Positions 11,056 through 22,804 of a DNA stretch of 64,000 nucleotides are shown piece after piece. Source of the DNA: Terebella lapidaria (taxonomy: Eukaryota; Annelida; Polychaeta; Terebellida; Terebellidae); contig OX424555.1 in the NCBI GenBank assembly GCA_949152475.1, forward strand, positions 97,373,515 to 97,437,514, read 5' to 3'. A model generated the notes under the pieces. It had not been told where the DNA came from. It ran no database searches and was given only the letters and a program-made list of their open reading frames with translations. The number at the start of each line of letters is the position of its first letter. Positions within the stretch are counted from its first letter, which is position 1. The position numbers and the translations under genes were made by a program.

Positions 11056-14000
11056 CTGTAATGGGCAACATATACTAAACATGCTAAATGTAACTCAATA
11101 TCAAATGGTCACACTTCGGTGAGCATAACATACTTTTGAAGGAAACAAATTTCCATTAGGCATCACGTGGTGAGTATGAACATGCGGCATTTTGTGCTAT
11201 TTTGACCACTGAAACGATTCCCGGTTGCTGGCTTTCTTCAACACATTTGTTTTTTCACATCAGAGCATTCAAGATATTTCCTCAAAAACCTGGCCATGGT
11301 CTCTCAAAATTGCATACTGCGGGGGGCTTCACTCACACAAAAATATGATGCGATTTCCATATTGCATTTTTTAGATATTGCTCACGAAATGGCTCAATAT
11401 CATCCTTAATGGAATAAAAATACATTCCATGCATATACAGCCTACTTGATAATCGTTTTTGACAGTTATTCCCTATTCACTTCAGGCACATAGTGGAAAC
11501 AACTACGTTTCACACACTGATGAAGTCTGTTTGCTCTAAATATGAGTGGTTTGTCGGGCTCCCAAGGATTCTTTTTAGGAATTCTATTGTCAGCAACAAA
11601 ATCTTGTCTATCGAGGGCTAGAGGATATAGCACTGAATATATATCAGGGGCATTATTATTTATATATATATCTATATACACTCATACGTAGATACAATGA
11701 CTATAGAAGATATCACGTGATGATGATATCGCCTTTGTATTCGTTTGCCAATCAGAATTTCCACAAACCTTTATCGCTGCCGGAAGTCCACGCAGTCCAG
11801 TGACGACATGGGTTGTCCACCTCCCTACACAAATGTCAACAATGGTAATTCATTCCTAAGGAGAACGTGGCCATTCCAATATTTTGTCATACAAAAATAC
11901 GAAATAATAAAACAAATATGGATGAAATGGAGAAAAATGTTAGGCTACAGAAAGCATGTTGTTCATGAGACCATACATTTAAACGCAGAAGTCTAAACTT
12001 ATCAAGAGAAAAGTAGTATAAATAAATGCAGAAAGGGATATTTTAAACATAACACTGATTAACATTTTCTTAGGAAGAGTTCTCATAGTAATAAATTCCT
12101 AAAATATATCCATTTCTCGATGGTATTTTATTCACAAAACAGTACACTACAGTACATCAAATAAAACATCAGCATCATTAAATCATTATATTCATAAACA
12201 TCTAGCATTGATAAACATCTAGCATCATTAAATCAGATGGGCCCTACATTAGGGTGGTCCTTTTTTCAACTTTTTATTTTCAACACTCTCACCCTACCAA
12301 TGTGTTGGAATGGTCAAGATAACATTTTAAGCAGACTTACAGGAAATACATGGTTATTTAGAGGTAGCTCAAGGGCTTTCAAAATTGGTCTGTGTAACTA
12401 TATTTCGCATATTTTTAGGGCATTATGAGACCACAATATTTTTGGTGTGATTGTCACTCATGACTCACTTCCATGGAACCATTCATTGCTCATTGAGCTG
12501 TAATAGCCAAAAATATGGATATATTACTGCAGTGTTGTGGATGTTGTTATCAGTAATCGAGCTACATAATGTATCTGAATCAATTCCTACAGCGCTGACC
12601 ATGTTATGGAAAAGTCAATGGAGGAGACTACCCAAGATGGGGGCCTACAAAATATGACTATGAGCTAATGTGAATAAAAAAATAGATATTGAATTTGCTT
12701 TTTATGGAGGTTTTTGTATTTTTGCTGTGGCCATGATCTAAATTTGATTGTTTATCTGTTACATGTAGTTCATACCAATACTCTGACCAGTGGCACATCT
12801 GAATTATTATACATTTATCTACATTCATTTTTGTTCATGATATGATATTGTAACGGATTTGAGGGTGTTCCCAAATTTCCCCCAAGGTATTTCGTACAGA
12901 ATTCACACGGTATACAGTTAAAGAGAGTATTCATTAAATATACAGGTGTTGTTTCGTTAATGACAATTGATTACGGTTACATATTTGAGGCATCAGAGAG
13001 GCGGTCCGGCTTAAAACTTAGTATGTTTTCACACGGTTGAGAAGGATCCAACCGTGGAAAGTTGGATAATGGACCCTGTTTTGTTTGCTCGGAATACTTA
13101 ATACTGGGTATTGATTCCACGTCTATCCACCGGAGTACAAAAACGTCAAACTGCATAAATTTCTAAAGGTCATGTGATCGGTCTCTGTTTCGGTTTAAAA
13201 GGTGACGTGGCAGCCACTGATTTTTCTAGCATATTTTCTAAAAAGCCGGAAAAATCAGTGTTGTCCTAGGTGCCCGACTCACAATGAGTCGGGCACGTGA
13301 CACTCGGTTCCTTGTGTATTTAAGCCCTCGATTTCGGTGGTTCAGTGAAGTTGGTGTTGTGACGTCGATCAGTGCAGACCCATCTTTCAGAGCTGAGTAC
13401 TCCGTATTACGGCTAGGTCATGCAGATTATTTGAAATTACATCTTTCGGCTGTATCCGGCTGTAAATATAAAGCTGAAAACATTATCCGAGTTATTTTTT
13501 AAGAATGATAAAGTATCGGTAATGCAGAGTAAAGAGAAACAAAGGAAAAGATATACAAAGTTAGCAGTTGGTTAAGATAAAGCTGATAACGTCTGACGGT
13601 GGTCCAGAAACCAGATCATCAAAGAAGAAGGCGGAGACGTCCAGAGACGGGAGCGACGGAGACGGTTGCAGAGACGGAAGCGACGGAGCGATTGTAGAGA
13701 CGGAAGCAGAAACGAGGCCGGATTCTATATTTCAGGTGCAGTTGCAGAGTGCAGTCGGTGACGATTGGAGGTCCGATCCAGACCACGTTACCAACCCTCA
13801 GAGACCTCTGACTGAGAATCAGAGTAGCAGCAGCAGCTGAGAATCTTCCGCCAGCTCCGGCTGACCCCCAGATCCATGACAATATTTTTCTCCATTTTGC
13901 CTCGGTGATTTACTTGGTGAAAAATTTGGTATTTCCTTTGCCAGTAATTGTTTCAAGAGTGGACATCGAAACATTTTGTTTGAGGGAAAGTTCAGTCGCA

Positions 14001-17000
14001 ATTAGCTGTACTTGGCACACCATCATCATATGGTGAAGCTGTTTCTAGCAAATGTATTCAACACTTACATGGACCCAACTTCTGGACATTCAAAAAATTC
14101 CAGTGGCACTGGGAATTCATCGATCCTTTAAATTAAAAAACTGCTGCTGTTGGCGACAGAAATGAAAAGGTCCCTAGCTGATGTCGAACATCCAGTGCTC
14201 TGGTTCGCCCTGACCCAGCTCCGAGATTCTCATTCCAGAGATGACTATAAGGAGATGCTGGAGCTCATAATGAAACTTCTTGATGAAACTCCTGCTCGTA
14301 GTGTGCAATTATTGGAACCAGGTGTCATGCACCATAACCGATGGACGGCAAAGGCTATCTATGCACTCCAGAATACATGTTTAGAGACCAGTTCAAGCTC
14401 ACATGAGGCAGAAGGCTATCTCTATGTATCTGTGTTCATCATAAAAATCTACGTTCAGGCATGGTTTTCTGCTTTTGATGCCATTTCCGCATCTCAAAGT
14501 AACCTCAGTCTTCTCCAATTAAGCTCCAACAATCCATATCCAAGACAGCTTCGAGCAAGTTCGCTGGACACTTGGTATGTCCGTGAATGGTTGGTTGGTT
14601 GGTTTGGCTTTTTTCAACCGTGTTGGTCCAGTTGCTATAACTTGTGATATGGGGAAATCAATGGCAGACACGGACAGCCTAGAGCCAATACCAGAGATCC
14701 GGAGACTTTGTCTACCCAATCTCAAGAAATCTGTTCAAGTGCTTGATATCCCAGTGGTTTTCTCAGTGATTACTGAAATCATAGCACAACAGAGGATTTC
14801 AAGACACACTCAATGTGTTGACAGAACGTCAATAACGACACAGCATAACCAGTTGTCGCTCTCAGTGAAGAACAATACTTTGATCACCGAAAAGTACGAG
14901 TAAGCACAATTCCTGCTTCAAGTTGTTCAGGATTGCAGTAAGCGCAATTCCTGCTTCAGTACGAGTAAGTGCAATTCCTGTTTCAAGTTGTTCCTTCGAG
15001 TTGTTCAGGAGTTGTTCCCAAACAACAACAAGAAGTCCAACTTTGAGGGGTGAGAGCTTTGAAAATCACACTTCGAAAAAATACCCTATTCTAAGGACCA
15101 CCCTACGGCATGCATATGAAGATTAGAAAACAAATGATTATGTGAAATGTGGATCAGTGTAGTAATATATTACTGTCTTCCCACTGGAACCATATGACTA
15201 CATACAAGTCTACAACAATAACTACATAAGAGTACAGCTTTGTTGATACTCGCCTGTACGAGATAAGGCGTACACCAGCCTTGTACCCAGCACCGCCTGG
15301 TTTCATGGGAGCACATGACTCCTCTTCAGTTCGGAAGTAGCCCTTGAGATAGAGCCCCTCATACTCGTCCTATTGGAGGAACTATAAATGTACACATCAA
15401 CCTACTACCAAGTCCAACACTGCCATGCGCCTTTGATGATGACAAACATTCTTTGGAATAGAAAGAGTTCGACCAAATATGTATATCTAAACAGACACTG
15501 CCGTCATCAGGACACAAACTAAGTTGTTTCTAATATAGAATCATTAATCGTATTTTTAAAAAAAATAACAATATCAATATTATTCCCATCGGAATCGTTC
15601 TCGTGCTGATGAATTGCACTTTAAGTTTATAAACAATAAGAACCAACATTTCGCATCTCAATCCTTCTAAAACCAGTAGCTCGCATTCCTCGTGAATAAC
15701 GATACCTTTGTAATTTTGTCTTCTTGCAGCATTTCTCGCCAACAGTCGATCATTACGACATGAAATCCTTTCTCTTCGCGCGGTGATCTCCCACAAAAGT
15801 AGCCGTCTTTAGTAACGCACAGGTTGACTAAACACATCCGGCCACCTTGAGGAAAGAGTCATGTTCAGTGTAAGATTTCATGACTCCCCCCTCTCTATCT
15901 GAATACAGGCCTCTAGAATCTGTACAATCACTGAACGAAGTACACCGGTAACTAGTCATAATACAAGCCGGAATTCATGGCTCATGAGAAAACAATGGAA
16001 GCGGCGATACTGCACATTGAAATTCATGACTTGTCCATTCACCTGGTGCCAGCTCAGCGGCTCGCCTCACTAGGAAGAGGTCCCAGTCCTTCCGGGCCTG
16101 TTCTTTATACCTGGCCGTTTGTTCAGTATTCGTACAGTTCGGGTGAGTCAGTGCATCGTCTAGTGGCCCTGGACTACAACACATCAAGTAGAATTGAAAC
16201 ACGTTTTGTACAGTACAAGACAGGATATTAGAAGGTACTATTTCGAATACGTATAGCTCGGCAAGACATGTCTGCATGTTATTTTGTGTTGGACGAGTGC
16301 CACATGATGGGCAGGAACTTTTCACTCTTCCCGGAGCACCTGACCCTACCTCCATGTGGCCGTGTATATGGATTCGTGAATTCCCTGGATTTGAAACTGG
16401 ATGGCGGAAACTGGATCGTTTCTGAGGACTGGGAATAATTTGGTATTGGTTCCACACGCGAATGTATATTACCAAGGATATCTAACTGCGAAGGTGTCAA
16501 TGGAGAAAACATATATCATATCAGGGCCAAGCTGTGTGTAGCATACGCTAGTGCACCATTTGTGAGAGCAAGTAGCGCAGTGGTTAACAGGTTAAGACAC
16601 TCTCATCGTAACCAGCAGGTTGCTGGGTAAGCCGCAGTGCTGGCATTCTGGTGTTGAATGTCCAGCACCCTTGTGCAAGGTGTTAAAATTTGTCTTGGTG
16701 AACTCAGTCGTATAAACGAGTACCCAATTGGCAGTATTGGTAATTTTACGCACGTCCTGGTCACCTTGCGACGAATGGCAGCCTTATGAAGTCGTCTGTA
16801 TACAGACACCCAATGAGTCAGAATGTGGAAAATTGGTCACATGATTATGACGGGCTTTGAGCATGTCATGCAAGGATAGATGCTGTTATAAAAACTACAA
16901 TTCTTATTAATATGGAATAATATAGATTATTATAATTATTGTACAAATACACCTCACTGAATTAGTGTATGACATTTAATGTTTTGAGTAACACAACTAT

Positions 17001-19952
17001 TCAGGCATACCTCTGGCTGAGCCAGTGTGCGGCCGTGGCTGTGAAGCCCAGGTGAATGGTCCCACTCGGTACTATCTGATTGTAGAAGCTGGTGCCTGAA
17101 GCCGTCACAAAGACGTTGTTGAACTCTGACTTGAACGTTGGTGCATCCAAGAGGCCTAGGTGTTCCAAATAGTGTCGGTTAGTACTTGTGTATCGTGTAT
17201 GTCATTGTTTCGAATATATTCGGTGAGCAAATATGGCAGGATCCATTTTAAGTGGTATTTTGCGAACGTTAATTTTCAACGAATGATATTTCATTGTAAA
17301 TAAATCTGGCGAGTTATGTTTCTGTATTTGTGGGACCGTAAGTGGTGTACAATACCCCCTATATCGCCAAAGTTCCTCGTGTTGAATAATATTATCGTTT
17401 TAATTGACAAACATATCCAGTTTTGACGGAAATTTGACGGAAACAACTCCCGATTTAGAGGGTACACTACTTTGGAGCCTTGTGTCAAGAAATTTGGCAA
17501 TCCTGAAGGTAACAGGCTTGTATAATCGTGACCAGCGACCCTCTGAATAAAATATACGCTGTTTTATAAAGACGAATATGGACAACTTTCAGGCGGGTAA
17601 GGATGGGAAAATGCTGTTGCTAACGTTAAAATTTCCGTCAAATATTTCTCCAATGATAATTGCTATAAGAATTTGCTGGTAATACATATTACATGTACTT
17701 AGATCAACATTGCAAGGGCAATAAAGGTACATTAATTGAACAAATCATTCAAATCAGATTCAAGATCGGGATTCTATGAAAATTTTGTGGCTAAATTTTG
17801 CGAACTCAGATCTGTCATATATCGTCTCACTTTCGCAAACTTTGAAATCAGTCCATGTTTTATTTGCATAACATGTCACGTGACCAACAATGGGCGGGAA
17901 TTTCAGGAAACATGTGGCTATAATATAATTCTCTGTGTAAATCTGTGGAAAGGTGTGTGTTTATTGGTTTAAATGACAACGAACATTTTCCGTCCACGTT
18001 TCTGACGTTCAACACAACATCAAATATCTCCTTGCAGTGAGTTCTGTAAGCTGAATCACCAGTAATAACCTCCGTTTGGTGGGCGATACTATGATATTCT
18101 TCGTAAACGCACATGCTTTGGGCACGTTTGTGAAAGCCAATCACAATTTAGACGTGTCCAATGGTAATTTCTCAGTCCTCCGTGAGAACGTGCGAATAGT
18201 TGACGGAAAGTTGCGAAATGAATCAGTATTTGACAGATTGTAGCTAACGAGTTTGGATATTTGAAGGGAGATTGTGTCACATTACTTTGATATAGAGTAG
18301 AGATAACCAATATGTTTGAAAAATGTATGATTATGTAGTTTTGCACTTTGAAAAACTCAAAAAGATTTAAAAAGCTGCAACTGTATTGATACTCAGTATG
18401 ACACACGCATCTCACGTGAGAATATTTATGACGGAAATGTTGCTAATGTGAAAGTAAAATTTGACAGACACTCGCAATCTCTGATAGATTCAGTAAATAA
18501 CATCATACAATCCTCTATTTTGTTTTTAAAAAAACAATATGTTTGACCTTTGCCTGTTTCTATAAATTTCCCTTATCAAAACTGATAAAATGACCATATA
18601 TTGAAGCACTATGTTGTTGTGAACGAATAATATTATTTGATGGATGTGTTGTGAATGATGTTTTTTTTGACAGATACGTTGTGAATGCTCATTCCATATG
18701 ACATATGCATCTCACGTGAGAATATTTATGACGGAAATGTTGCGAACGTGATATTGTGAACGTGATAATGAATTTCCGTCAAATTTCCACCGTTCGCAAC
18801 GTGATTTGCATCAATTGTTTTTCTGCAAGTGCAATTTGTGTACAATATTATGTGTTGAGATAATATCTGAGATACACTCACGGATACTTGATACTTGGTT
18901 GGCAAGAAAAATACATTATGGTGATGTTTATACAACATTATTAAAATATGGGATTTGACAAAAGAAACAGGTTTCCGTCAACGTTTTAAGGCATCTCCTT
19001 TTTCGGAGATTTTCACACATAATATTAATGCACGATTTTTCCCCTACATGGTATCTTGGAAAGGACAACTCATGTTTGTTTTTTCTAACATTCATTTCCA
19101 GTGAAACTGCAGATAAAAACTAGTTCCGTCAAATAATTTGTCAAAGTTTGCACTAGAAATATCTTTCAAAAACAAGCGTATATCCGAAAATAGATGTGTA
19201 ATTCAGCTCAGATTTTTGTGCGTGTGGTATTCCTGGGTCATACACTTATCGAAAACAGGTTCATTCTTCACATATCACGAGATTTAATTTTTGAGGAAGA
19301 CGGGAGTGAAATGTTGTGCTTAACGTGGATTCTGCCATATGGTTTTATTTCTGTTTTTTCTATTTTAATTTATTTGAGAATTAGGAAATGTCATTGAATT
19401 ATTCATTAGTAGTTGAGTTGTTCGAATGCCGCAGTCCAAAGATGTACCTAAATGTACTTTGGAGTAAAGTACATTCAAAACATGTCATAGAAATAAGCAA
19501 CACATGAAAATATTGAAGACGCCATTATTGCCTTTCCATGTTTTTCGTTAGTCAGACGGTTTCTATCATAGACACTATAAAATTATGTTTACATTGACGA
19601 TATATATATACAAATATTCACCAACCATGAACACGGAGAAACAAGGACTTGAAGTCGTTGATTGGTTGATCATTGTAGATGACGTGCACCTCTTGCTCTT
19701 CACCATAGAGCTGCTTCACTTTCTCTGGACGATTATGTGCAATATTAATGTTATAATTTTTTGATAATTGTTCGCCGTTTGCTGTGTATTATTCAATACG
19801 ACATGAACATTTCCACCACAAGAACATCGATGACATGTGACCATTTTACGTACGTATGCATTGCGTGATGAGCTGCATTGAAGTCCCTCCATCCGCCGTT
19901 CCATAGTCGCAAATGGTGAACGCTCCTTCGACCCTTCTGAATGGTATGGACT
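10832..19952 (-). CDS. Gene A: SABATH-type SAM-dependent carboxyl methyltransferase
   Basis: Eight exons on the minus strand (19,952-19,854; 19,724-19,626; 17,155-17,011; 16,173-16,043; 15,845-15,706; 15,369-15,254; 11,824-11,769; 11,055-10,832) join in phase to about 336 codons ending in TGA. What is seen: motif I DYGTADGGTS (SAM binding), YNDQPINDFKSLF, SGTSFY, AHWLS, DWDLFL, GGRM and a RRWGNS...YLVIEK C-terminus, in the order of Methyltransf_7 proteins. The known family reaction is transfer of a methyl group from SAM to the carboxylate of a small molecule, in the cytosol. The conserved Trp of HWLS contacts the substrate carboxylate in plant members. The substrate here is unknown. Family length is usually 350-390 residues, so an N-terminal exon of about 30-50 residues is missing. 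It was not found between 19,953 and 32,000. Introns are GT-AG except the GC-AG intron 7. The reading frame is unbroken, and gene B is a close paralogue. Confidence 0.87.
11769..11824 (-). CDS. Gene A exon 8
   Basis: 56-base exon between TGTGTAG and GTTTGT. It encodes EVDNPCRHWTAWTSGSDK, matching the VxxPCxxxW segment of the family. This short exon is only in frame if intron 7 uses the GC donor at 15,253. The alternative GT donor would bring a stop codon. Confidence 0.85.
11825..12249. other. Gene A intron 7, part 3' of the transposon insertion
   Basis: Non-coding. It shows patches of similarity to gene B intron 7 (51,427-52,010), for example the CATAGTAATAAATT stretch. A small internal repeat of ATAAACATCTAGCAT lies at about 12,195-12,230. 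No other feature. Confidence 0.6.
12250..15105 (+). mobile_element. Unclassified TIR DNA transposon in gene A intron 7
   Basis: The element is bounded by 13-bp inverted repeats, TAGGGTGGTCCTT at 12,250-12,262 and AAGGACCACCCTA at 15,093-15,105. Removing the 2,856 bp leaves an intron of about 570 bp, close to the 584 bp of gene B intron 7. Plus-strand frames carry RDDYKEMLELIMKLL and HHNRWTAKAIYALQ (14,150-14,400). I believe these belong to an uncharacterised protein family seen repeatedly in cnidarian and other invertebrate genomes, apparently element-borne. The frame is broken at several places, including shifts near 14,110, 14,430 and 14,640. No target-site duplication was clear. The element is nested with an LTR-like segment (see next entry). 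Confidence 0.6.
12849..13880 (+). mobile_element. LTR-retroelement-like segment nested in the TIR transposon
   Basis: The segment begins about TGTAACGG at 12,849. About 60 bp at 13,065-13,126 (containing GGAATACTTAATACTGGGT) recur in inverted orientation at 42,157-42,215 and in part at 50,308-50,337. A TATTTAAG box follows at about 13,315, then a charged, repetitive frame (13,568-13,840). This looks like an LTR plus leader of a fossil LTR element that landed in the transposon. It is broken, its family is undetermined and its right border is uncertain. Confidence 0.4.
15254..15369 (-). CDS. Gene A exon 7
   Basis: 116 bases, phase 0 start after CCAATAG. It encodes GYFRTEEESCAPM and AGVRLISY, equivalent to the YxRTxEE...GLRLVSY part of SABATH enzymes that lines the substrate pocket entrance. 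The donor is CAG|GCGAGT, a GC-type 5' splice site with otherwise ideal consensus. Confidence 0.87.
15706..15845 (-). CDS. Gene A exon 6
   Basis: 140 bases between CCTCAAG and GTATCG. It encodes GGRMCLVNLCVTKDGYF and DCWREMLQEDKITK, matching the PGGxMVLV strand and the following helix of the methyltransferase fold. Confidence 0.87.
16043..16173 (-). CDS. Gene A exon 5
   Basis: 131 bases between GTTGTAG and GTGAAT. It encodes SPGPLDDALTHP and QARKDWDLFLVRRAAEL, matching the conserved QAxxDWxxFLxxRAxEL helix of SABATH proteins. Confidence 0.88.
16562..16915 (+). repeat. tRNA-derived SINE in gene A intron 4
   Basis: The head has A-box-like AGTAGCGCAGTGGTTAA, and a B-box-like region should follow about 40-50 bases later but is diverged. 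The body contains ACCCAATTGGCAGTATTGG and CAGACACCCAATGAGTCA. The 3' part (GGGCTTTGAGCATGTCATGC, TTATAAAAACTACAA) resembles L2-type tails. A second, better-preserved copy lies on the minus strand at 55,662-55,992. The last third aligns with a fragment at 56,075-56,255 in the equivalent intron of gene B. Confidence 0.7.
17011..17155 (-). CDS. Gene A exon 4
   Basis: 145 bases between ACACCTAG and GTATGC. It encodes LLDAPTFKSEFNNVFVTAS, SGTSFYNQIVPSGTIHLGF and AHWLSQ. These match the VFVTGxPGSFY and SSxSLHWLS signatures; the Trp is the residue that contacts the carboxylate in characterised members. Confidence 0.9.
17156..19625 (-). other. Gene A intron 3, rich in TGACGGAAA motifs
   Basis: 2,470-bp intron with no exon, transposon or array that I can name. 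The motif TGACGGAAA, or its complement TTTCCGTCA, occurs at least seven times between 17,423 and 18,980, with near matches at 17,985 and 19,122. A block CATCTCACGTGAGAATATTTATGACGGAAA occurs twice (18,406 and 18,706). The right part (19,380-19,620) is similar to gene B intron 3 at 57,620-57,870. Confidence 0.55.
19626..19724 (-). CDS. Gene A exon 3
   Basis: 99 bases. It encodes KVKQLYGEEQEVHVIYND and QPINDFKSLFLRVH, matching the EVFLNDLPGNDFNxLF signature. The Asp and Asn positions that contact the SAM ribose region in the family are present. Intron 2 before it is only 129 bp. Confidence 0.88.
19854..19952 (-). CDS. Gene A exon 2 (SAM-binding motif I)
   Basis: 99 bases from acceptor TTATTCAG to a phase-1 donor C|GTACGT. 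It encodes SIPFRRVEG and AFTICDYGTADGGTSMQLI, the glycine-rich motif I of class I methyltransferases in its SABATH form. The start in phase 1 means that at least one coding exon lies upstream. Confidence 0.9.
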
Positions 19953-20294
19953 CTGAATAACATGAACATGATTTGGACGGATTCGAATGATTTCAATTTC
20001 TATCATTTCATAGCTCTGTTTCTCTCATCAACTATATCCACAATCACTGTTCTATATTGCAGACACGTCCCAAATGGATATCATTAATGTTGGCGGTGCA
20101 ACGATCGCAAATCCATAGTATCTGCCGACCTTCGTTAGGGGGATACAATAACTCAATTTGCATATAATATTTGTCATTGCCTACTGCTAGCCACAGCCAC
20201 AGCATCAAACAGCAATTCGTGGCATGGGGCTGATGAATACTAAGGCTGGATCTTGCAAAACAAATAGCTCGTAAGCGTTTCACATGAAGATGTT

Positions 20295-21425
20295 AGGTTA
20301 CCAACCTATGGTCCCATAACCTATTGCATGGCGTTGCATCCGTCACCCACAGTTTTATCTTCAAAGTTTACGGCCATGTTTTCCTAAAATTCATTCTTTT
20401 TTTTTTAGATTTTTCATTTTCCCGTTTTTTCGAAAATGGCAGTCAGACAGCTTTGAACTATGAAGGTTGTTAACTCAAAATCTGTCACATGACTTTTTGT
20501 CCAATTTCGCGCAAGCATGACTCTTCACCAGGCATTTGTGAGATATGAAGGTGGAATGCCTGGAATCACTCAAAAGGCCAAAAATGTATGCCCATAAGCC
20601 CCAAAAGGATCAAAATTCCACTTTTTGGCACTTCAATTGCTGTCTCTCTTATTCCTCGTATTTATGACATTTTATAATGTCTATCTTATGTATGAAGCTG
20701 GAATGCCTTGAATTGTTAGAAAGGCCCAGAACATATGCCCAAATGGCCCAAAAACGCTTGGAAAGCACAAATTGGTTCTTGAGACAAGAACTTGTAGATA
20801 AGCTTGGATGTGTATTATGGACATAAAGAAAATCCTAGGCATTTAAATGATGAATCTCTTTGTTTTACCTCGAATTTGACCTCACCTGTCCTCAAAATAA
20901 CTGATGTATAAATAGAACTGAGTTTAAACTGTAACCTGTAACTAAACAGAAATGTGTGAATTGACCCCTACATACCAAACGGCTGCAGATGTAGCTGACT
21001 TTTGTACTATGAACGTATCTAAAAGTTAAATATTGTGGATATATTAGCAGTTCCCGACATTGACCTCAGATGACATTTAATTGTAAATCCAAACATCACA
21101 TCTGACCTGGAATATGTAAATTGACCTCAACATACAATAGGCTATAGCTATGGTTTAAATTTGAATCATGAACACTTCGGAAGTCATATATTGTGAAACT
21201 TTGGTAGTTTTGAACTAGATCTCAGACGACCTGGAGTGGTGAATCCGATGTTTTGGTGACCTTGAGCTTGCTCTACGATGTAGATTGGCTGATGCAGGCA
21301 AAATGCTTGTTGATAGAGATTAGGTGTGTATTATTATGATTATATGTCACGCAGCAAATTTACTGATAAAAAAAATTTCTAACACTGTACATTTTCCCGG
21401 TAACCTTTCTTAGCATTTAGACTAA
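20295..21425 (+). repeat. GGTTACC-family repeat, copy 3
   Basis: Starts AGGTTACCAACC with the GGCATGG-type follow-on (CATGGCGTTGCATCCGTC) and ends CCCGGTAACCT at about 21,396-21,406 with the degenerate tail TAGCATTTAGACTAA. The interior is a divergent subfamily lacking the clear 140-bp units. Confidence 0.65.
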
Positions 21426-21439
21426 TTTCTTCTTTGAAG

Positions 21440-22720
21440 TTTCCGGTTCAATCTTTGTGAAATTTTACACAAAAACGCACAAAAATATTTAAAGAGGGAT
21501 GTATTTTTTGTTTGTATTTTTTTGTTTTGTTTTGATTTGTTTTTTTATTCTACGGGTTTTGTTCCCAAAAAAAAATGTCAATATTTATGCTCTATCTTTC
21601 TTTAAGTGTTCTAGAAGTTTACTCCATACTGCTCCCATAATAAAAGAAGAATTGGGTTAAATTCCAAAGTCCAAACGAATTTCAATGGTGAAAAAGTTAC
21701 GACGAAAAATTCTAGAAATCATCGCCCTTCCACAAAAAAAGCTGTTTTGACATTTCATGATAATTGAAGGTCGAATTCAAGGTCACCATTAAAACCGCAA
21801 TATATGATTTTTCATTTGAATGTGCAAATATTTAAAATCTATCTTGAAGTGTTCTAGGAGGTCACTCCATACAGCTACCATTATAAAGCAAATTATCAGG
21901 AAGGCTAAGAAAGTTTATGGAGAATATATATTTTAGATATTAGCCATATTATTACGTGACCTTGAAAATAAGGTCCAAGATCAAATTCAAGATGACAAGA
22001 ATATTCAACATATCTTATTTCCTATATGTCCACAATTGATTATTAAGCTGTAAATTCAATAATAACAGAGAATATCAATTCTGTCGTATGACCTTGAAAG
22101 TGAATCAAAGGTCAAATTATTAAAGGTCATCAGAATATTCGGCATAAATCATTTCCTGTATGTCCACGATTGACTTTCAAATTGTATTGTTGAAAATTAG
22201 TGAGATATTAGCCATTTTGTCATGTGACCTTGAAAAATGAGATCAAAGATGGAATTCGAGGTCATGAGAATATTCAGAATATATCATTTCCTTTATGTAC
22301 ACAATGTATTCCCAATCTGGAAAGTCAACAATAAGCGAGATATTAGCCATTTTGTGCTCTGACTTTGAAAATGAGGTCAAAGGTCAAATGCAAAAATCAA
22401 TCAAGTAAAACATAACTCTTTTCTAAAATATTCTTAGGCCTTTTTGTGCAGAATTTCTGAAAGAATCTAGCATAAACAATAAAGACAAAAATGTGGACGG
22501 ATGACAAACAATGACTACAGACGCAACGCTAGGCCAATAGGTTACCGGACCTAATACATCCTCCTGAAATATTTTTAAGTATTTTTGCTCAAAATTTCAG
22601 AAAACTTTAACTGTATTAATATGCAGATAAATATGTTGACGGACGACAACGGACGATACACGCAACGCCATGCCAATAGGTTATTGGACCAAAGGTCCGG
22701 TGACTTAAACATTCGCTTTA
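21440..22720 (-). repeat. Compound GGTTACC-family repeats, mostly inverted
   Basis: After a short plus-oriented 5' module (21,430-21,560) the sequence reads in minus orientation. A GGTGACC-rich module (21,600-21,900) is followed by about four 140-bp units (21,940-22,410), then the 5' end AGGTTACCGGAC on plus at 22,539. A second inverted 5' end follows at about 22,600-22,706 (AATAGGTTATTGGACC). At least two insertions are joined. Confidence 0.65.
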
Positions 22721-22804
22721 TATGCTTGTAGGACCACCAGGTTTCCAGGTATAAGTCACGTGTTCATAGTGACCGATCTGTTCCTACATCATGTTGTTTT
22801 TTTA

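Noticed and set aside
10896-11078. Plus-strand frame opposite gene A exon 9, and its twin at 42,961-43,143
   Set aside because: Mirror frame of a real exon. The minus-strand product matches the SABATH C-terminus and the plus product matches nothing.
11745-11996. Plus-strand 83-codon frame covering gene A exon 8
   Set aside because: It crosses a real minus-strand exon and its intron, with no recognisable product. The 56-base minus exon is supported by gene B.
16562-16640. Possible tRNA gene (A-box-like sequence), also at 55,940-55,992
   Set aside because: It does not close a cloverleaf and continues into a repeated body with an L2-type tail, so it is a SINE head.
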